Notes under the pieces: model-generated
What the model was told of the DNA's origin: nothing
Database searches by the model: none
What the model saw: the letters and a program-made list of their open reading frames with translations, nothing else
Assembly: GCA_022710165.1 (NCBI GenBank)
Contig: JAKLHL010000069.1
Span: 1-7,594, forward strand
Direction: 5' to 3'
DNA from: Bdellovibrionales bacterium
GTDB taxonomy: Bacteria; Bdellovibrionota; JAFGOL01
DNA length: 7,594 nucleotides
In this document: positions 6,882-7,594 of the stretch, piece by piece
Layout: the number at the start of each line of letters is the position of its first letter
Position numbering within the stretch: position 1 is the first letter of the stretch
Made by a program: the position numbers and the translations under genes

Positions 6882-7323
6882 ACTTGGTATCCAATTTGTT
6901 CATAAGCTTGTTCAGGTCCTGTACCAATTCTTTTAGCTCGTCTTTTTGTCTTACTCTGAACCTTACAGAAAGATCCCCAGAGGTATTTATGCTGTCTATG
7001 CTTCTTCTGATGGAGAACACTGCCCCAGAAACCCTGCTTGAGAAAACAAGGCCGACCAGGAACATAAAGAAGGTGACTGTAATGCCCACAGCGGCTATTT
7101 TTATCATCAAAAGTTTTCTTTGCCTTTCAAGGAAAAGCACTGCCTCTTTGCTCTGGTTAAGTCCTGCCACAAGCAAAGCATTGTCGTGAGCATTAACATA
7201 TCTGTAGAACACATATCCTACAAGTACGCTCACCAAAAGGCCCGTAACAGCCAAAAGCACTGAGTACTTTAACTGAAAGCCCTCATCTACAACAAAAACT
7301 TCTCTTTTAATGTTATTTGCCAT
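6844..7323 (-). CDS. Two-helix membrane protein with a HAMP domain and no output domain
   Basis: 159 residues. A cytoplasmic N-terminus (about 1-18) contains the motif VVDEGFQLKYSVLL. It is followed by helix 1 (about 19-41), a short extracytoplasmic loop of about 30 residues, helix 2 (about 72-95) and a HAMP-like segment (about 96-146), with amphipathic stretches around IRRSIDSI and DELKELVQDLNKLMNKL joined by a connector (SGDLSVRF). HAMP domains normally pass signals from membrane helices to a kinase, cyclase or chemoreceptor output; here the protein ends about a dozen residues later, so no output domain is present. The usual proline early in HAMP is absent (SGAVFSI). Short proteins of this build are, from memory, common in Deltaproteobacteria-like genomes, often annotated as HAMP or chemotaxis proteins. 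The ATG follows a GAGG site 13 bases upstream, within the nusB end. It overlaps the next gene by 38 bases, suggesting coupled expression and perhaps a shared function. Confidence 0.8.
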   Translation of the reverse strand: MANNIKREVFVVDEGFQLKYSVLLAVTGLLVSVLVGYVFYRYVNAHDNALLVAGLNQSKEAVLFLERQRKLLMIKIAAVGITVTFFMFLVGLVFSSRVSGAVFSIRRSIDSINTSGDLSVRFRVRQKDELKELVQDLNKLMNKLDTKYGENTVSKKSHN

Positions 7324-7333
7324 GTGTATATTT

Positions 7334-7594
7334 TTACCTCATTTTAACCCATGCGTCTATAACGCCGTTAACAAAACCAGGCGAGTCCTTGTCACCAAAT
7401 TTCTTTGCAAGTTCAACTATCTCGTTTATGACGACCGATGGGGGCTGCCCGCCAAGACCTATCTCTGCACAGCCCATATAGATAAGGGTTTTGTCTATCT
7501 TTGTAAGTCTGTCCATGGACCAGTTCTTTATGACCGATTTAAGCTGAGGTTCGATATCTTTATATGCGCCAAGGGTCCAATTGACTATTTTAAC
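7334..7594 (-). CDS. nusB: Transcription antitermination factor NusB, C-terminal part (5' end outside window)
   Basis: The frame is open from the right edge (7594) to a TAA at 7334-7336, giving 86 residues of the C-terminal portion; the true start lies outside. NusB binds boxA RNA with S10 (NusE) and supports antitermination in rRNA transcription. Seen: a helical stretch ending KNWSMDRLTKIDKTLIYMGC, matching the family's 'W-x-x-x-R-L-x-x-x-D-x-x-x-L-x-x-x-x-x-E' pattern, then PPSVVINEIVELAKKFG, the hallmark 'V-x-I-N-E-x-V-E-L-A-K-x-F', and the terminal FVNGVIDAW. The internal ATG at 7516 is inside the conserved region, so it is not the start. NusB is more often near ribH/ribE; here it lies just upstream of the dcw genes, with 10 bases to the next gene. 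That places a transcription factor for rRNA operons in the same likely transcript as division genes. Confidence 0.93.
   Translation of the reverse strand, partial: VKIVNWTLGAYKDIEPQLKSVIKNWSMDRLTKIDKTLIYMGCAEIGLGGQPPSVVINEIVELAKKFGDKDSPGFVNGVIDAWVKMR

Noticed and set aside
6869..7189. 106-residue plus-strand open frame, serine and leucine rich
   Set aside because: Antisense to the HAMP gene. Its composition is what results from reading hydrophobic and charged codons backwards, with no ribosome site or motif.
749..7333. Internal promoters or terminators between the genes
   Set aside because: All gaps are 1-21 bases and mostly occupied by ribosome sites and stop codons. I saw no hairpin with a T-run. 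Promoters inside coding regions cannot be excluded but cannot be supported.
7516..7594. The ATG at 7516 as the nusB start
   Set aside because: The frame continues open to the window edge, and the upstream residues (including KNW) match the conserved NusB helix, so the ATG is internal.

Overview
The window is a gene-dense, single-strand stretch of a bacterial division and cell wall (dcw) cluster. Every gene reads on the minus strand, so transcription runs from the right edge to the left. In that order they are: the 3' part of nusB, a short HAMP-domain membrane protein, an unrecognised 138-residue membrane protein, rsmH (mraW), ftsL, a PASTA-bearing ftsI (division transpeptidase), murF, mraY and the 5' two thirds of a murD-like gene cut by the left edge. 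Gaps between genes run from 1 to 21 bases. One pair overlaps by 38 bases. No intergenic stretch is long enough to hold an obvious promoter or terminator, so this reads as the interior of one operon. There is no gene-free stretch over 300 bases, and I see no RNA gene, insertion sequence, CRISPR array or attachment site.

The genes form one working set. RsmH methylates 16S rRNA and is the usual companion of ftsL. FtsL is a small bitopic protein of the divisome core. FtsI cross-links septal peptidoglycan. MurF finishes the UDP-MurNAc-pentapeptide, MraY transfers it to undecaprenyl phosphate (lipid I), and MurD would act earlier by adding D-glutamate. The nusB-side genes are less usual. The normal first dcw gene, mraZ, is not present next to rsmH. 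In its place are two small membrane proteins coupled to rsmH by overlap and close spacing. murE, which usually lies between ftsI and murF, is also missing: only 14 bases separate those two genes.

The most striking point is the murD-like gene. Its position and its ATP-binding loop are those of MurD, but by eye four other signature motifs of the family are altered, including the histidine/aspartate motif near the metal site and the neighbouring carbamylated-lysine position. It is either a very divergent MurD or a ligase-like protein that has lost or changed its activity.

The organism is a bacterium with peptidoglycan and an FtsL/FtsI divisome. A single C-terminal PASTA domain on FtsI, and a two-helix HAMP protein with a KY-LL style N-terminus, recall Deltaproteobacteria-like (Desulfobacterota/Myxococcota and relatives) lineages. 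That is recollection, not a search, and the lineage is uncertain. Codon use looks uniform across the window (frequent AGG, ATA and CTT), with no sign of recent transfer.
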